A DNA stretch of 64,000 nucleotides from Lysobacter silvisoli (GCF_003382365.1 NZ_QTSU01000002.1:62001-126000); one strand, 5' to 3'; counted from the first letter of the stretch, positions 25,617 through 37,550 are shown. Numbers and translations: made by a program. The notes: a model not told the origin generated them from the letters alone.

Positions 25617-25688
25617 GCGCCGGTTGATGCGGTTCGCTAACGCTCACCGCCTGCTACGCACTACTCGCCAACTCCTATCCGCTATTTT

Positions 25689-26759
25689 CTAGATCTTGAT
25701 ATGGATGCGCCGCGCATCCAGTAGGCGCACCACCGCCCACCACAGCGCGACGAAGGCCAGCGCGTACGCCAGCGACGGCAGGTAGGGGCCGTAGCGCGGC
25801 GTCATCCAATCGGCGTAGGCGTGCCGGTACAGCGGCTCCAGCCAACCGGCGGCGGCCAGGGCGTAGAGCAGGAAAGCCGAGCCGGCGTAGGCGGCGATGG
25901 CGTTGACGCCGAAGGCGCGGCCCAGCGCCGGCCAGCCGCGGCGGTCCACCGCCCAGTGGCCGGCGGCTAGCACCGCGCAGGCGATGCCGCCGGTCCACAG
26001 CACGTAGCTCGGCGTCCACAGGTTCTTGTTGAAAGGCTGCAAATAGGACGCCGCGTAACCGACGGCCATGCAGGCCAGCGCCGCGATCCATAACGCGCGC
26101 GAGTTGCCTGCGCGCAGCCACTGGCCCGCGCGCAGGCCCAGCAAGGTGGTCGCCAGCGCGCCCAGAGTGCTGAGCAGGCCTTCGGGGTCGTGGCCGCGGC
26201 CGCTGCCGGGTTCGAGCTGGTAGACGTGCAGGCCCAGCAGCTGGGTGTCGAAGCGGCTGGCCAGGTTGGCGTAAGGCGCGTAGCTGCCGCCGGCGGCGAG
26301 CAGCAGGCCGTAGCCCAGCAACAGCGCCAGCAGCAGGCCCCATTGCGCGCGCGCCGGCAAGTACACGGCGCACAGGCCGGCCAGCGCGAAGCACAGGCCG
26401 ATGCGCTGCAGCACGCCCATGATCCGATAGTGCGCCAGATCGAAGGCCCACCACGCGCACAGGTGCAGCAGCAGCCCCAAACCGAAGATGCGGGCGGCGC
26501 GCGTGAGTACGCTGCGCGCCAGCAGCGGCGGCGGATCGCCACGCTCGATGCGCGGCCCCAAGGCCAAGGCCAGCGACACGCCGGCCACGAACAGGAACAG
26601 CGGAAAGATCAGGTCGGTGGGCGTGCAGCCGTGCCACTGCGCATGCAGCAGCGGCGCGTAGACATGGCCCCAGTCGCCGGGATTGTTGACCAGCAGCATC
26701 GCCGCGACGGTGATCCCGCGCAGCGCGTCTACGGAAGGGTAGCGCGGTGCGGCGCCCAC
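25689..26759 (-). CDS. NagX-like acyltransferase / DUF5009 membrane protein
   Basis: A 356-aa protein with about ten membrane segments. The family marks are PSVDALRGITVAAMLLVNNP, CTPTDLIFPLFLFVAGVSLA and GVLQRIGLCFALAGL, as in heparan-alpha-glucosaminide acetyltransferase relatives (NagX/DUF5009). In Xanthomonas such genes lie in N-acetylglucosamine clusters, and the role may be amino-sugar acetylation or transport. Here it starts 16 nt after the chemosensory chpC stop, so it may be read through with the pilus operon although it has no clear link to it. Confidence 0.88.
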   Translation of the reverse strand: MGAAPRYPSVDALRGITVAAMLLVNNPGDWGHVYAPLLHAQWHGCTPTDLIFPLFLFVAGVSLALALGPRIERGDPPPLLARSVLTRAARIFGLGLLLHLCAWWAFDLAHYRIMGVLQRIGLCFALAGLCAVYLPARAQWGLLLALLLGYGLLLAAGGSYAPYANLASRFDTQLLGLHVYQLEPGSGRGHDPEGLLSTLGALATTLLGLRAGQWLRAGNSRALWIAALACMAVGYAASYLQPFNKNLWTPSYVLWTGGIACAVLAAGHWAVDRRGWPALGRAFGVNAIAAYAGSAFLLYALAAAGWLEPLYRHAYADWMTPRYGPYLPSLAYALAFVALWWAVVRLLDARRIHIKI

Positions 26760-26775
26760 GCGCTGCGCGGCGGAC

Positions 26776-27282
26776 TCAGGCCGCTTGCGCGAGCGCGCCG
26801 CCGATCAGGGCCTCGATGGCTTCCAGATCGGGCACGTAGGCCACGTCTTGGTTGAGCACCACGCGCGCGTGCACGCCCTGCGGGATGCCTTCCTGGTTCG
26901 CGTCCAGCAGCAGGCCGTCGTCCGACACCGTGACCAGGCGCGGGAAGCCCTGGGTCAGCATGGCGAAGTACGGCGCGCGCGGATCGCCGCCGAGCGCCTT
27001 GAGCACCACCACCTTGGAACCCAGGGCGGCGTTTTCCAGCGCGATTTCGGCCATTTCCGAGAACGCGATCAGCGGCAGCTGCCAGCCGCGCCAGCGCAGA
27101 CGGCCGAGCAGCCAGTGCGGCGCGTTCTCCACCGGTTCCGGCGGCGCGTAGGACAGCACCTCGGCGATGGTGGCGTTGGGCAGCAGCAGGCGCGCGCCGG
27201 AGACCTGTACCAGCACCCCGCGGATATCGCTCTTAGGGGCAGCGTTGTCGGCTGCGTCGCTCGTGGTGTTCTGTTCGGACAT
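26776..27282 (-). CDS. chpC: CheW-like adaptor, ChpC type
   Basis: A 168-aa protein with one CheW domain (residues of about 18-165): RGVLVQVSGARLLLPNATIAEVL, PHWLLGRLRWRGWQLPLIAFSE and QDVAYVPDLEAIEALI. Its position after chpB fits ChpC, an accessory CheW protein of the type IV pilus chemosensory system. It differs strongly from PilI (37551-38102), so the two probably serve separate receptor or kinase contacts. Confidence 0.88.
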   Translation of the reverse strand: MSEQNTTSDAADNAAPKSDIRGVLVQVSGARLLLPNATIAEVLSYAPPEPVENAPHWLLGRLRWRGWQLPLIAFSEMAEIALENAALGSKVVVLKALGGDPRAPYFAMLTQGFPRLVTVSDDGLLLDANQEGIPQGVHARVVLNQDVAYVPDLEAIEALIGGALAQAA

Positions 27283-27295
27283 GGCGTTGCGTTCC

Positions 27296-28852
27296 TCAGG
27301 ACCAGCGCGCGGCCAGGCGCGCGGCCAGATCGGCCGGTTGGCCCGACTCGCCGCCGCGCGCGATCAGCGCGTTGGGCGCGGCCGCGTCGAAGCAGCCGTC
27401 GGGCGCCTGACCGGCGACCAGCGCGCCGGCCCAGGAGTGGTTCATGGCGGCGTCGACCAAAGCCGGGTCGCTGCCGCTGAGCATCAGCACCGCGCTGTCG
27501 CCCGGCGGCAGCGCCGCGAGCACGTCGTTGCCGTCGCCGTTGAACTGGATGCCCGAGTCGCCGACGGTGACGCCGACGCCGGCGGGCAGGATGTAGATCA
27601 CCCCGGCGATGGCGCGCGAACCGGGCTCGGCCAGCTTGACCAGGATCGAGGTCGCGCGCTGCATCTGCGCGACCAGCTTGTCGTAGCGGCCGCCGTCCAG
27701 GCGCTGTTGCACCAGCACCGGACGCGGGAAATCTTCGGGCATCGCGCCCAGCAGCTGGCGCACCGCGTCGGGGCCGCCGATGCCGGCCAGCACCAGCACG
27801 GCGCCGCCGGCGGCGTGGGCCGGGCGGTCCTGGACCAACTCCAGGCCGGAGATGCGCTGTTCGATCGCGTCCAGATCGTGGCGCAGGCCGTTGCCGTCGG
27901 CGCGCGCGGCGCTGGCCGCGGGCGCGTCGTCGGCGAAGCCCCAATCCGGTGCGGCCGGCGGCGCCTTGTCGGCCGCGGGTTCCGGCGGCAACGGCGGCGG
28001 CGCGCGTTCGGACACGAACTCGAACTTGGTTTCGTACATCATCACCGGCGCCGGGTCGGCCTTGGGCGCGACGGCGGCCGGCTCGACGGGGGCCGTGGTT
28101 TCGAATTCGGGCGCGTCGAACTCGGCCTCGAACGCGGGCGCTTCGAACACGCGCGGTTCGGCTGCGGCGGCCGGCTCGAACTCGTCGTCGAAGCTGGACT
28201 CGAACGGCGCCAGCTCGATCGGCGCTTCCTCGGCATGGGCCTGCGCGGGCGCATCGACGTCGAAGGTGGATTCGAACGGCGTCAGCTCGGCGGCCGGGCC
28301 GTCGTAGTCGTTCTCCAACTCGATGGCGGCCGGCGCCGGCGGCAGCTCGGCGACATGGTCGTTGGCGACGAACGACAGGCCGCCGCTGGGAATCTCGGCG
28401 GCGACCGGATCGAAACCGGTATAGGCCTCTTCGCGCACCGGCGGCACGTAGGGCCGGTCGGCGTCGGGGGCGAACAACTCCTGCTCCGGCTCGGGCTCGC
28501 GACCCGGCGGCAGCACGTCGGAATGGCCGTGCAGCTTGGCGCTGATGTGGCGAATCCAGCGCGCGGCGTCCCAGCCCTCGCGCACGGCGGCGAGCTCGGC
28601 TTCCTCGAACAGCACTTCGATCGAGGGATCGATCAATACGTCTTCGAAGCGTTCCAGCGCATCCTCGGTGACCGGGTCCAGCGCCACCACCACCACCTGC
28701 GGCGCGGCCGCGCTCAGGTCGGCCGGGGCCAACCGGGTCGGGTCGGCTTCCAGCACCAGCTGCGCACCGGCGTCGTTGAGCGCGGCGCGCAGGCGATCGC
28801 GGGCCGCGCCTTCGCGCGCCAGCAGCACCACTCGTCTGCTCGACTCACTCAT
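27296..28852 (-). CDS. chpB: ChpB-type CheB-like protein with a degenerate methylesterase domain
   Basis: A 518-aa protein. Residues 1-110 resemble a receiver ([21 protein letters not shown]). Residues of about 115-340 are an acidic, Pro/Ala-rich linker with repeated FExxF motifs (PFESTFD, PFESSFD, FEAEFD). From about 350 a CheB methylesterase-like domain follows ([27 protein letters not shown]). Where active CheB has the catalytic Ser in GASTGG it has AGIGG, where CheB has QHM it has QQR, and the TGMGxDG loop with the catalytic Asp is SGSDPAL. All three catalytic residues therefore seem lost. It overlaps chpA by 8 nt. P. aeruginosa ChpB is shorter and active. Confidence 0.85.
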   Translation of the reverse strand: MSESSRRVVLLAREGAARDRLRAALNDAGAQLVLEADPTRLAPADLSAAAPQVVVVALDPVTEDALERFEDVLIDPSIEVLFEEAELAAVREGWDAARWIRHISAKLHGHSDVLPPGREPEPEQELFAPDADRPYVPPVREEAYTGFDPVAAEIPSGGLSFVANDHVAELPPAPAAIELENDYDGPAAELTPFESTFDVDAPAQAHAEEAPIELAPFESSFDDEFEPAAAAEPRVFEAPAFEAEFDAPEFETTAPVEPAAVAPKADPAPVMMYETKFEFVSERAPPPLPPEPAADKAPPAAPDWGFADDAPAASAARADGNGLRHDLDAIEQRISGLELVQDRPAHAAGGAVLVLAGIGGPDAVRQLLGAMPEDFPRPVLVQQRLDGGRYDKLVAQMQRATSILVKLAEPGSRAIAGVIYILPAGVGVTVGDSGIQFNGDGNDVLAALPPGDSAVLMLSGSDPALVDAAMNHSWAGALVAGQAPDGCFDAAAPNALIARGGESGQPADLAARLAARWS

Positions 28853-31800
28853 GGTGTCGCGCGATTCCCAGCAGTTCGAACACGTTGCGCATCAGTTCCG
28901 GCTCCTGGTACGGCTTGCCCAGGTAGCGTTCCACGCCGATCTCGAACGCGCGCTGACGGTGCTTGTCGCCGGTACGCGAGGTGATCATCACGATGGGCAC
29001 GCCGCGCAGGCGCGCGTCGTTCTTCATCGCCGTGGCCAGCTCGTAGCCGTCCATGCGCGGCATTTCGATGTCCAGCAGCATCAGGTCGGGGACCACGTCG
29101 GTCATGCGTTCCAGCGCGTCCAGGCCGTCCTTCGCGGTGAGCACCTCGAAGTTGTGGCGCTCCAGCACGCGGCCGGTGACCTTGCGCATGGTGATCGAGT
29201 CGTCCACCACCATCACCAGCGGCACGCGGCGGGTTTCCACCGGCGCCACCGGCACCGGCACGTGGTCGCGCGGCAGCAGGGCATGGCGGCGCACCAGCGG
29301 CGCCACGTCCAGGATCACCACCACGCGGCCGTCGCCCATGATGGTGCCGCCGAAGATGCCCGGCACGGAGGCGACCTGCGGACCGACCGGCTTGACCACG
29401 ATTTCGCGGTTGCCCACGACCTGGTCGACGGTGACCGCGGCGCGCAGATCGCCGGAGCGGATCAGCAGCAGCGGCATCTGCAGGTGGCCTTCGGCCTTGG
29501 CCGGCGCGTGGCCGAGCAGCATGCCCAGGTCGTGCACGGCGTAGTCTTCGCCGCCGTAGCGGTAGCTCGCGCCTTCCTCGTCCAGGCCGTCGCGGGAGAT
29601 GCGGCCCACGCCGCGCACCGAGGCGATCGGCACGGCGAAGGTGGTGTCGCCGATGCGCACGAACACCGCCTGGGTGACCGCGAGCGTCTGCGGCAGGCGC
29701 AGGGTGAAGGTCACGCCCTGACCGGGGCGCGAATGGATGTCGAGGGTGCCGCCGAGCTGGCGCACTTCGCTGGCGACCACGTCCATGCCCACGCCGCGGC
29801 CGGCCAGGCGGCTGACCTCGTCGGCGGTGGAGAAGCCGGGCTCCAGGATCAACGCGTCCAGATCGCTGTCGCTCAGCACCGCGTCGCTGCGCACCAGGCC
29901 GCGTTCTTCGCCGCGGCGGCGGATCGCGGCGCGGTCCAGGCCGGCACCGTCGTCGGCCACTTCCAGCACGACTTCGGAACCTTCGCGGCGCACCGCGATG
30001 CGTACCGTGCCCTCTTCGGCCTTGCCCGCCTTGCGGCGCTGCGCCGGCCCTTCCAGACCGTGCGCGACGGCGTTGCGCAGCATGTGTTCCAGCGGCGCGG
30101 TCATGCGCTCGAGCACGTTGCGGTCGAGTTCGCCCTGGGTGCCTTCCAGCTTGAGCTGGACCTGCTTGCCCAGTTCGCCCGCGGCCTGACGCACCACGCG
30201 GCGCAGGCGCGGCAGCAGCGCATCGAACGGCACCATGCGCGTGCGCATGAGGCCTTCCTGCAGCTCCGAGCTCACGCGCGACTGTTGCAGCAGCAGGGTT
30301 TCGTACTGGCGGGTCAGATCGTCCAGCGTGGTCTGCAGGCTGCCCTGGTCGGCCGCCGATTCGGCGAGCGCGCGCGAGAGCTGCTGCAGGTTGGAGAAGC
30401 GGTCCAGTTCCAGCGGATCGAAGGACTGGTCGCTGGCGTCGCCCTCGCGCTGGTAGCGCGCGATGATCTGCGCTTCGGTTTCGATTTCCAGGCGGCGCAG
30501 CTGGTCGCGCATACGCGTGTTGGTCTGCGCCATTTCCGCGATCGCGCCGCGGAACGCACCCAGCTGCTGCTCCAGGCGGGCGCGGTAGATCGCGACTTCG
30601 CCGGCGTAGTTGACCAGGCGGTCCAGCAGGTCGGCGCGGATGCGCACCTGTTCCTGCGGGGCGCGCACGCCGATGTCGTCGTCGTCGCCGGCGGCCAGGT
30701 CGAACACCGGCGCCGACAGCGGCTTGAGTTCGACCTTCGGCGCGGTGGCGGGGACGATGGTGCCGTCGTCGGTGACCGTGGGCGCGGTGTAGATCTCGCC
30801 GCGGGCGCGGGCATCGAACTCGGCGATCAGCGCCTCGGGCATGGCGATCGCGCGGCGGCCGCCGACGCGGGTGACCATGGCATGCAGGCGGTCGAAGCCG
30901 CGTTCCAGCAGCGGCACGCCGTCGCGGCCGAGTTCGCTGCGCTGGTCGACCACGGCCTCCAGCAGCGACTCCATCGCATGGCCCAGTTCGCCCACGGCCA
31001 TGATGCCGGCCATGCGCGCGCTGCCCTTGAGGGTGTGCAGCTCGCGCTGCAGGCCGATCAGCGGCTGGCGTTCGCTCGGGGTCTCGCGCAGCTGCGCGAG
31101 CTGGCCGTCGGCGGCGTCGAGCAGGTCGCCGGCTTCCTCGACGAAGATGTCGACCAGTTCCGGGTCGAGTTCGCTGAGGTCCAGCGCCTCGTCCGGGTCC
31201 GGGTTGGCATCGACGATGCGGGCCAGGGTTTCCGGCAGCGGTTGTTCTTCTTCGATCTCCGCCGTTTCGGCGGCAGCGACGGGTTCGACGTAGGCCGTTT
31301 GGGCTTCGGTATCGGCCTGGTCTTCGTCGTTGGCGGCCGGCTGCGGCGCCAGGCCGTCGGCGGACGGCGCCAGCGCGGCCGCGATCGCGGCTTCGGCAGC
31401 GGCCTGCTGCTCGCGCGCGACGCGTTCGGCTTCGGCGTATTCGGCTTCCAGGCGCGCGTACTCGCGCTCCTCTTCGGCCACGCGCTCGGCTTCGGCTTGT
31501 TCGGCGGCGATGCGCTCGGCTTCCAGGCGTTCGGCTTCGGCCTGCTCCGCGGCGAGGCGTTCGGCTTCCAGGCGTTCGGCTTCGGCCTGTTCGGCGGCGA
31601 CGCGCTCGGCTTCCAGGCGTTCGGTCTCGGCCTGCTCGGCGGCGATGCGTTCGGCTTCGAGGCGTTCGGCTTCGGCCTGCTCGGCGGCGATGCGTTCGGC
31701 TTCCAGACGTTCGGTCTCGGCCTGCGCGGCGGCAAGGCGCTCGGCTTCCGCCTGTTCGGCGGCAACGCGTTCGGCTTCGGTCTGCTCGGCAGCAACGCGT

Positions 31801-34800
31801 TCGGCTTCCAAACGCTCGGCTTCGGCCTGTTCGGCCGCGACGCGCTCGGCTTCCAGACGCTCGGCTTCGGCCTGCTCAGCGGCGACGCGTTCGGCTTCGA
31901 GACGTTCGGTCTCGGCCCGTTCGGCGGCAACGCGCTCGGCTTCGAGACGTTCGGCCTCGGCCTGCTCGGCGGCGACGCGCTCGGCTTCCAGACGTTCGAT
32001 TTCGGCCTGTTCGGCGGCGACGCGCTCGGCTTCGAGACGCTCGGCCTCGGCCTGCTCGGCGGCGACGCGCTCGGCCTCCACGCGCTCGGCCTCCACGCGC
32101 TCGGCTTCGACGCGCTCGGCCTGCAGACGCTCGACTTCGCCATCGCTGGCGAAGGCGGAGGTCGTCAAGCCGGCACCGATGCCGATCAGGGCGGCCAGGG
32201 CGCTTTCGTCGCGTTCCGGCGCATCCAGTTCGGCGGCGCTGCTGCCGCGCACCAGGCCGGCCGGCGCTTCGATCTGGGCGTCGTCGAACTGGCCGAATTC
32301 GCTGAGATCCAGCGCAGTGGTGAGTTCGCTGTCGTCGGGCAGGTCCGCGACCTCGACCGGCAGGTCGGCGGACGCGTCCACCGGCAGGTCGATGGGCGGA
32401 TGCGCGGCGCGGGCGTCGGGCAGGCTGTCGCGCAGGGCGACCATGCGCTCGGCCAGGCCCGGGAACACCGGCACGCTCTGCGGCTCGGACTTCAGGCTGG
32501 CCAGGGTCCGCTCGATCGCGACCGCGACCGCGGCGATCGCCGACACGCCTTCGGCGCTGGCCGGCTGGCCGCTGGCCAGCAGGCGCTTGACGTAGACCTC
32601 GGTGGGCGCGACCACGTCGGTGATGACCGGGACTTCGGTCATCGCGAACGCGCCGTTGAGGGTGTGGATGGCGCGCTGCAGGCCGTCGTCGGCCGGCTGC
32701 GGCGCCGCCTGCGCGGCGGCGAGCCAGCGCTGGATGGTGACCAGGTGACCGGTGACCTCGGTGTCCAGGATCTCCAGCAGCACCGCGTCGACCGAGGCCG
32801 GCACGCTGTCGTCGGCGGGCGCGGCTTGCGGCGCCTCCGGCTCGGCCAGCTCCACGGCCTCGACCGCTTCGATCGCTTCGACTTCTGCGATGTCTTCGAC
32901 GACCGGTTCGGCCACCGCTTCGGGCACCGGCTCGGCTTCGACCACGGGCGGCGGCGCCACCGGCGGCACCAAGTGCATCGGCCGGTAGAAGGCTTCCTCG
33001 CCGGTGGCCAGCAGTTCGGCATGCGCCTCGATGCCGGCCAGATCGGCGGTGATCGGACCTTCGTTGCGCAGCGCCGAGTACAGCTGCGGCAGCGCGCGGT
33101 GGGCGTGGCCGACCAGATCGATCAGTTCGGGGCTGACCGTGCGGCCGTGATCGCGCACGCGGTTGAGCAGGCTTTCGATCTTCCAGCTGAACTCGCCCAG
33201 GGTCTTGGCGCCGACCAGGCGGCCGCTGCCCTTGAGGGTGTGGAAGACGCGACGGATCGGGTAGAGCTTCTCCACGTCCTCGGGCGCTTCGCGCCAGGCC
33301 GGCAGCAGCTCGTCGAGGTTGCCGATCTCTTCCTTGAACTCTTCCAGGAAGATGTCGCGGATCTCGTCGTCGATGTCGTCGCTGTGTTCGAAACCGCCGG
33401 CGGCGGCGGATTGGCGCGGGACTTCGGCGACGGGCGGCTCAACCGCGGCAGCAGCCGCGACGGCGGCCGCCGGAATCTGCGCCTGCGGCTCGGGTTCGAC
33501 GAAGTCCAGGTGCGCGCGGCCCTGCACCATGGCGTCGATTTCCGCCGCTTCCGGCAGGTCGATGCGGCCGGCGGCCGGGGCTTCGGCCTGCGGTGCGGTG
33601 CCGACGGCCGGTTCGCGCACGATTTCCGGCAGCGGCCAGTAGCGCAGCGCTTCCAGGCTCTGGCGGGCGATGTCGAGGATGTCGTCGCGGTTGGGACGCT
33701 GCTCGCGCAGCGCCTCCAGGTAGTACTCCAGGCTGGCCAGGGCATCGGCCAGGGTGTCGAGCTGCTGGCCGTTGGGCACGCGGCGGCGGCCGATCAGCTC
33801 GACTTCGGTGTAGCGCTTGACGCCGGTCAGGTAGTCGGCGGGCAGCGGCAGTTCCAGCATGCGCAGCGCGCCGGCGACCTCGTCGAGCACGCGCGGCACT
33901 TCGTCCAGCTCGGCGTGATCCCAATTGGTCTCGACGAAGGCGACGAAGGATTGGCGCGCATCGCCGAAATTGGCGATGGCTTCGCGCACCACCACGTCCA
34001 GCACCTTGCGCGATTCGCCGGCGAGCAGGTCCTCGTCGGCCTTGTCCTCGGGCAGGCCCAGGCGCGAGACCTGGTCGTCCAGCGAGGCGTCCACATAGAG
34101 CAGCGCGCCGGCCACGTCGAGCAGCGCGCCTTCGTCGGCCGGGCGCTTGCCGTCGACGATTTCGGCCATGGCATCGCGCTGCTGCAGCACGACGGTGCGG
34201 GCCACGCCCAGGCCCATCATGCCCAGGGTGTCGCTCACGCGCGCCAGCGCTTCCACTTGCGGACCCAGCTGACTGGCGTCGGTCTGGTTGGTGCGCAGAT
34301 GCAGGTCCAGCGCGTCCTTGACCCGCAGCAGGTCTTCCTTGATCGCCGCCGACACGGTGTCGAGCAAGGCGCGGTTGCGGCCGCTGAGGCTGCCGCGCGC
34401 GTGTTCCAGCTCGGATTCGCTGGGCAGGTGCGCGGCCAGTTCGAAGGTCTGGCGCAGGTCGTCCAGCGCCGGGTGGCGGCCGTCGCTATGGGCGACGTGG
34501 TAGAGCAGCTGCCGGGTCGGCTCGGCCGCGGGCTCGCCGCGCGGGGCGGAGAAACCGTCGTCGGCCAGCATCTGCCGGGCTTCGCGCTCGACGCCGCCGA
34601 AGGCCTGGCGCAGCGCTCGGGTCGGCGGCAGGGCGCCGTCGCGCAGCGCGCCGGCCACCGAGGAGGCGACCCAGAGCATGCGCCGCACCGGTTCCAGGAC
34701 CACGTCGGCGAGCAGGCCGTCGACGGCCTGGGCCAGCTTGCCGGCGTCGGCCGGCAGGCCGTCCTCGGGCCACGCCGCCAGGGCGTCGCGCAGCGCGGAC

Positions 34801-35321
34801 AGATGATGATGGGTGGCGCTGCGCGCGGAGGCGGCATTGCTGGCCGCGGGCGGCGGCGGCAGGTGCGCCGGCAGCGGACGGTCCAGGTCGGGCGCGAACA
34901 GCACGCTCTCGCTCAGGCCGGGCTCGCCGCGCGAGGCGCGCAGTTCGTTGAGCAGCGGCAGCAGCACGATCGGAATGTCGCGATGGCCGCCCTGCAGGCG
35001 TTCCAGATAGTCGGGCAGCAGCACCGCGCCGCGCATCAGCGCCGCGCAGGCTTCGTCGCGGTCGCCGACCTGCCCCTGTTGCAGGGCCAGCGCCAGGCGC
35101 TCCATTTCCTCGGCCACCATCGCCGGCGCGTACAGCTCGACCATGCGCAGGGTGCCGTGCACCTGGTGCAGGTGGCCGGCGCACAGCCGCATGCGGCTGG
35201 CGTCGGCGGGATCTTCGGCATAGGCCTCGATCTCCTGCCGCGCCTGGCGCAGGGTTTCGTCCAGCTCCGGCTTGATCCAGCCCAGCGTGGTGGTGTCGAT
35301 CGCTTCCCGCAGCGCCGTCAT
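28845..35321 (-). CDS. chpA: Hybrid chemosensory histidine kinase ChpA/PilL
   Basis: A 2158-aa CheA-type kinase of the twitching-motility system. The N-terminal FimL-like region has an [11 protein letters not shown] box near residue 54. Hpt modules lie near 694 ([11 protein letters not shown]), 887 ([11 protein letters not shown]) and 1429 ([11 protein letters not shown]). A charged helix made of 15-residue repeats lies at about 1060-1281. Then come the dimer domain, the ATPase with [23 protein letters not shown] and GRGVGMDVV, a CheW-like domain, and a receiver near 2035-2155 ([23 protein letters not shown]). It should pass phosphate to PilG and PilH. Size and order match P. aeruginosa ChpA, which has more Hpt modules. 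Confidence 0.97.
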   Translation of the reverse strand: MTALREAIDTTTLGWIKPELDETLRQARQEIEAYAEDPADASRMRLCAGHLHQVHGTLRMVELYAPAMVAEEMERLALALQQGQVGDRDEACAALMRGAVLLPDYLERLQGGHRDIPIVLLPLLNELRASRGEPGLSESVLFAPDLDRPLPAHLPPPPAASNAASARSATHHHLSALRDALAAWPEDGLPADAGKLAQAVDGLLADVVLEPVRRMLWVASSVAGALRDGALPPTRALRQAFGGVEREARQMLADDGFSAPRGEPAAEPTRQLLYHVAHSDGRHPALDDLRQTFELAAHLPSESELEHARGSLSGRNRALLDTVSAAIKEDLLRVKDALDLHLRTNQTDASQLGPQVEALARVSDTLGMMGLGVARTVVLQQRDAMAEIVDGKRPADEGALLDVAGALLYVDASLDDQVSRLGLPEDKADEDLLAGESRKVLDVVVREAIANFGDARQSFVAFVETNWDHAELDEVPRVLDEVAGALRMLELPLPADYLTGVKRYTEVELIGRRRVPNGQQLDTLADALASLEYYLEALREQRPNRDDILDIARQSLEALRYWPLPEIVREPAVGTAPQAEAPAAGRIDLPEAAEIDAMVQGRAHLDFVEPEPQAQIPAAAVAAAAAVEPPVAEVPRQSAAAGGFEHSDDIDDEIRDIFLEEFKEEIGNLDELLPAWREAPEDVEKLYPIRRVFHTLKGSGRLVGAKTLGEFSWKIESLLNRVRDHGRTVSPELIDLVGHAHRALPQLYSALRNEGPITADLAGIEAHAELLATGEEAFYRPMHLVPPVAPPPVVEAEPVPEAVAEPVVEDIAEVEAIEAVEAVELAEPEAPQAAPADDSVPASVDAVLLEILDTEVTGHLVTIQRWLAAAQAAPQPADDGLQRAIHTLNGAFAMTEVPVITDVVAPTEVYVKRLLASGQPASAEGVSAIAAVAVAIERTLASLKSEPQSVPVFPGLAERMVALRDSLPDARAAHPPIDLPVDASADLPVEVADLPDDSELTTALDLSEFGQFDDAQIEAPAGLVRGSSAAELDAPERDESALAALIGIGAGLTTSAFASDGEVERLQAERVEAERVEAERVEAERVAAEQAEAERLEAERVAAEQAEIERLEAERVAAEQAEAERLEAERVAAERAETERLEAERVAAEQAEAERLEAERVAAEQAEAERLEAERVAAEQTEAERVAAEQAEAERLAAAQAETERLEAERIAAEQAEAERLEAERIAAEQAETERLEAERVAAEQAEAERLEAERLAAEQAEAERLEAERIAAEQAEAERVAEEEREYARLEAEYAEAERVAREQQAAAEAAIAAALAPSADGLAPQPAANDEDQADTEAQTAYVEPVAAAETAEIEEEQPLPETLARIVDANPDPDEALDLSELDPELVDIFVEEAGDLLDAADGQLAQLRETPSERQPLIGLQRELHTLKGSARMAGIMAVGELGHAMESLLEAVVDQRSELGRDGVPLLERGFDRLHAMVTRVGGRRAIAMPEALIAEFDARARGEIYTAPTVTDDGTIVPATAPKVELKPLSAPVFDLAAGDDDDIGVRAPQEQVRIRADLLDRLVNYAGEVAIYRARLEQQLGAFRGAIAEMAQTNTRMRDQLRRLEIETEAQIIARYQREGDASDQSFDPLELDRFSNLQQLSRALAESAADQGSLQTTLDDLTRQYETLLLQQSRVSSELQEGLMRTRMVPFDALLPRLRRVVRQAAGELGKQVQLKLEGTQGELDRNVLERMTAPLEHMLRNAVAHGLEGPAQRRKAGKAEEGTVRIAVRREGSEVVLEVADDGAGLDRAAIRRRGEERGLVRSDAVLSDSDLDALILEPGFSTADEVSRLAGRGVGMDVVASEVRQLGGTLDIHSRPGQGVTFTLRLPQTLAVTQAVFVRIGDTTFAVPIASVRGVGRISRDGLDEEGASYRYGGEDYAVHDLGMLLGHAPAKAEGHLQMPLLLIRSGDLRAAVTVDQVVGNREIVVKPVGPQVASVPGIFGGTIMGDGRVVVILDVAPLVRRHALLPRDHVPVPVAPVETRRVPLVMVVDDSITMRKVTGRVLERHNFEVLTAKDGLDALERMTDVVPDLMLLDIEMPRMDGYELATAMKNDARLRGVPIVMITSRTGDKHRQRAFEIGVERYLGKPYQEPELMRNVFELLGIARHHE
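31477..32142 (-). repeat. 45-bp tandem repeat in chpA
   Basis: About twelve full and three shortened copies of a 45-bp unit encoding [15 protein letters not shown], itself three pentads of the type AExxE. The pattern gives a long Glu/Arg/Ala helix without hydrophobic heptads, so a single stable charged helix is more likely than a coiled coil. Some units are 30 bp, consistent with slippage by one or two pentads. Confidence 0.9.
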
Positions 35322-35420
35322 GCCGCACCTGCCTGTGTTAGGCGGCGGCGCGTTCGCCGGTCCTGGGGAAGCCTTGCGGCTGGGATGTTCATCCTCGATG
35401 CGACCTCGTCGTCCCTAGGC

Positions 35421-37442
35421 TCAGGCCGGCAGCTTGAAGTCGGCGACCGAGCGGCGCAGGTCGGCCGCCAGCTGCGCCAGGTTTCCGATCGACTCGGCGG
35501 TCTGGTTGGCGCCTTGCGAGGTTTGCGAGGTGATCTGCTGAATCGTGTTCATCGTCTGGGTGATGTTCGAGGCCGCGCTGGACTGCTGCTGCGCCGCGCT
35601 GGAAATGCCTTGAATGAGGTTGGACAAGTCGGACGACACCTTTTCGATCTCGCCCAGCGCGGTACCTGCGTCCTCGGCCAGTCGGGCGCCGGCGACCACT
35701 TCCGAGGTCGTCTGCTCCATGGAGCTCACAGCTTCGTTGGTGTCGGACTGAATTGTCTGGACCAGCGTCTCGATTCGCTTGGTCGCGTTGGACGCGCGTT
35801 CGGCCAGTCGCTGCACTTCGTCGGCCACCACCGCGAACCCGCGGCCCGCTTCACCGGCCGAGGCGGCCTGGATGGCGGCGTTCAGCGCCAGGATGTTGGT
35901 CTGTTCCGAGATGTCGTTGATCAGTTCGACGATGGAGCCGATTTCCTGCGAGCTTTCGCCCAGGCGCTTGATTCGCTTGGAGGTTTCCTGGATCTGATCG
36001 CGGATCGAGTCCATGCCCTGAATCGTCTGCCGCACCACGCCGGCGCCCTTGGTCGCGATCTGCACCGAGCGCTGCGCCACGTCCGCCGATTCGGCCGAGT
36101 TGCGCGAGACCTGGTCGATCGAGGCCGCGATTTCGCTGATGCGGTCCGAAGCCGAGTTGATTTCCTGGGCCTGGTGTTCGGCGGCCTCGGCCAGGTGCAT
36201 GGCGGTGGCCTGGGTTTCCTGGGCGCTGGAGGCCACCTGCACCGAGGTGTCGGTGATCGTCTGCACCAGGCTGCGCAGCTGTTCGACGGCGAAGTTGATC
36301 GAGTCCGCGATCGCGCCGGTCATGTCCTCGGTCACGGTCGCCTTCACGGTCAGGTCGCCTTCTGCGAGCGAGCCCATTTCGTCCAGCAGGCGCATGATCG
36401 CCTCCTGGTTGCGGTCGTTCAGTTCCTTGGTGGTCTGGTAGCGCTTCTGCTGCGCGCGGTTCAGCGAGAACAGCAAGCCGACGATGGCGAACAGGGCGAC
36501 CAGGCCGGAGATGATCGACACCAGGATGTGGCCGATCGGGTTGGTGCTGCGCACCGAGCCGAACGAGGTGAAGGCGTTGAACAGGTTTTCGCTGTCGCCC
36601 AGCAGCTTTTCCGAACCGCTGGTGATCTGCTCGGCCGCGGACTGCGCGGTGAACAGCTTCTGCGAACTGGCGTTGATCGCGTCCAGGTCCTTCTTCATTT
36701 CGGTCCACAGCGACTCGGCCTGGCCCAGCGCGGCCAGCGCGCCGCCGTTCCCCAGCGGGGTCACGCCGAAGGAGGCGTCGCCCTTGCGCAGGCCGGTGAG
36801 CACGTTGCCGAACACGGTGGCGTCGCGGCCCAGGGCCTCGCCGGCCAGGGCGGCGCCGCTGCCGCCGGCGCGGATCTGGGTCAGGCGCTCGTTCATCTTG
36901 CCCGACAGCACCACCTGGCGCAGGGCGATGTAGACCTGCGAGGAGGGCGAGCCGGAGGCCGACATCGCGCGCACCAGTTCGTCCAGGCGCGCCTGCAGCT
37001 GCGGCACGCGGGCGGCGAAGCTGTCGGCGTTGCCGGCCAGGGCCAGCACAGCGGCTTCCGAGGCGATCACCTGGTCGGCGTTCTTGCCCATCACCTCCCA
37101 CGAGTCGGTCACCGTGCCGATCGGGCCGGATACGCCGGTGGTGGTGCCGTAGTTGGCGTTGAGGTTCTTGACGTCGCTGTCGATCTGGGCCTTGGTGGCC
37201 TTGAACTGGGCGAAGGCCTCCTTGGCGCCGCCGACCGCCTCGCGCCCCTGCACCGCCAGCTTCTGCGAGTTCACCTGCAGGCTCGAGGCCGAGGAGCTCG
37301 CGCCGCCCAGCTGCGCCGCCTTGTAGGTCGCGTAACCGGTGTTCAAACCGAACACTGTCACCGAGATGCCCAGGATGATCAGCCAGGTATTGACGCCCAG
37401 GTTGCGGCCCTTGCCGGCCACGTTGTCCATCACAGTGCTCAT
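35421..37442 (-). CDS. pilJ: Type IV pilus methyl-accepting chemoreceptor
   Basis: A 673-aa receptor: membrane segment near residues 18-38, periplasmic region of about 270 aa with PilJ-type helices, a second segment ([20 protein letters not shown]), a HAMP-like region ([17 protein letters not shown]) and a long signalling helix with the hairpin tip [40 protein letters not shown]. It controls the ChpA kinase through PilI. Candidate methylation Glu/Gln pairs are present, yet no methyltransferase gene (pilK) lies in the operon. Confidence 0.97.
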   Translation of the reverse strand: MSTVMDNVAGKGRNLGVNTWLIILGISVTVFGLNTGYATYKAAQLGGASSSASSLQVNSQKLAVQGREAVGGAKEAFAQFKATKAQIDSDVKNLNANYGTTTGVSGPIGTVTDSWEVMGKNADQVIASEAAVLALAGNADSFAARVPQLQARLDELVRAMSASGSPSSQVYIALRQVVLSGKMNERLTQIRAGGSGAALAGEALGRDATVFGNVLTGLRKGDASFGVTPLGNGGALAALGQAESLWTEMKKDLDAINASSQKLFTAQSAAEQITSGSEKLLGDSENLFNAFTSFGSVRSTNPIGHILVSIISGLVALFAIVGLLFSLNRAQQKRYQTTKELNDRNQEAIMRLLDEMGSLAEGDLTVKATVTEDMTGAIADSINFAVEQLRSLVQTITDTSVQVASSAQETQATAMHLAEAAEHQAQEINSASDRISEIAASIDQVSRNSAESADVAQRSVQIATKGAGVVRQTIQGMDSIRDQIQETSKRIKRLGESSQEIGSIVELINDISEQTNILALNAAIQAASAGEAGRGFAVVADEVQRLAERASNATKRIETLVQTIQSDTNEAVSSMEQTTSEVVAGARLAEDAGTALGEIEKVSSDLSNLIQGISSAAQQQSSAASNITQTMNTIQQITSQTSQGANQTAESIGNLAQLAADLRRSVADFKLPA

Positions 37443-37550
37443 GTTCGACCTCAGGAAGTGTTGCTTATTCGGTTTCGGCGGTTGGGCGGGGGAACGGACT
37501 GGGTGCGGCGTTTTTTGCGACGTATTGCTTAAACCGGCGGGGCAAACCGG

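Noticed and set aside
25689-26759. Membrane acyltransferase as a member of the chemosensory system
   Set aside because: It is only 16 nt downstream of chpC, but its family concerns amino sugars and it has no known role with pili; probably neighbour by chance.
31477-32142. CRISPR-like regular repeats
   Set aside because: The units are contiguous 45-bp tandem copies in a coding frame, without unique spacers.
28536-37532. A 2998-codon open frame on the plus strand opposite chpA, pilJ and parts of pilI/chpB
   Set aside because: It mirrors the minus-strand genes, gives His/Gln/Arg/Gly-rich nonsense peptide repeats, and is explained by high GC at third positions suppressing stops. The minus strand has clear domains, starts and overlaps.
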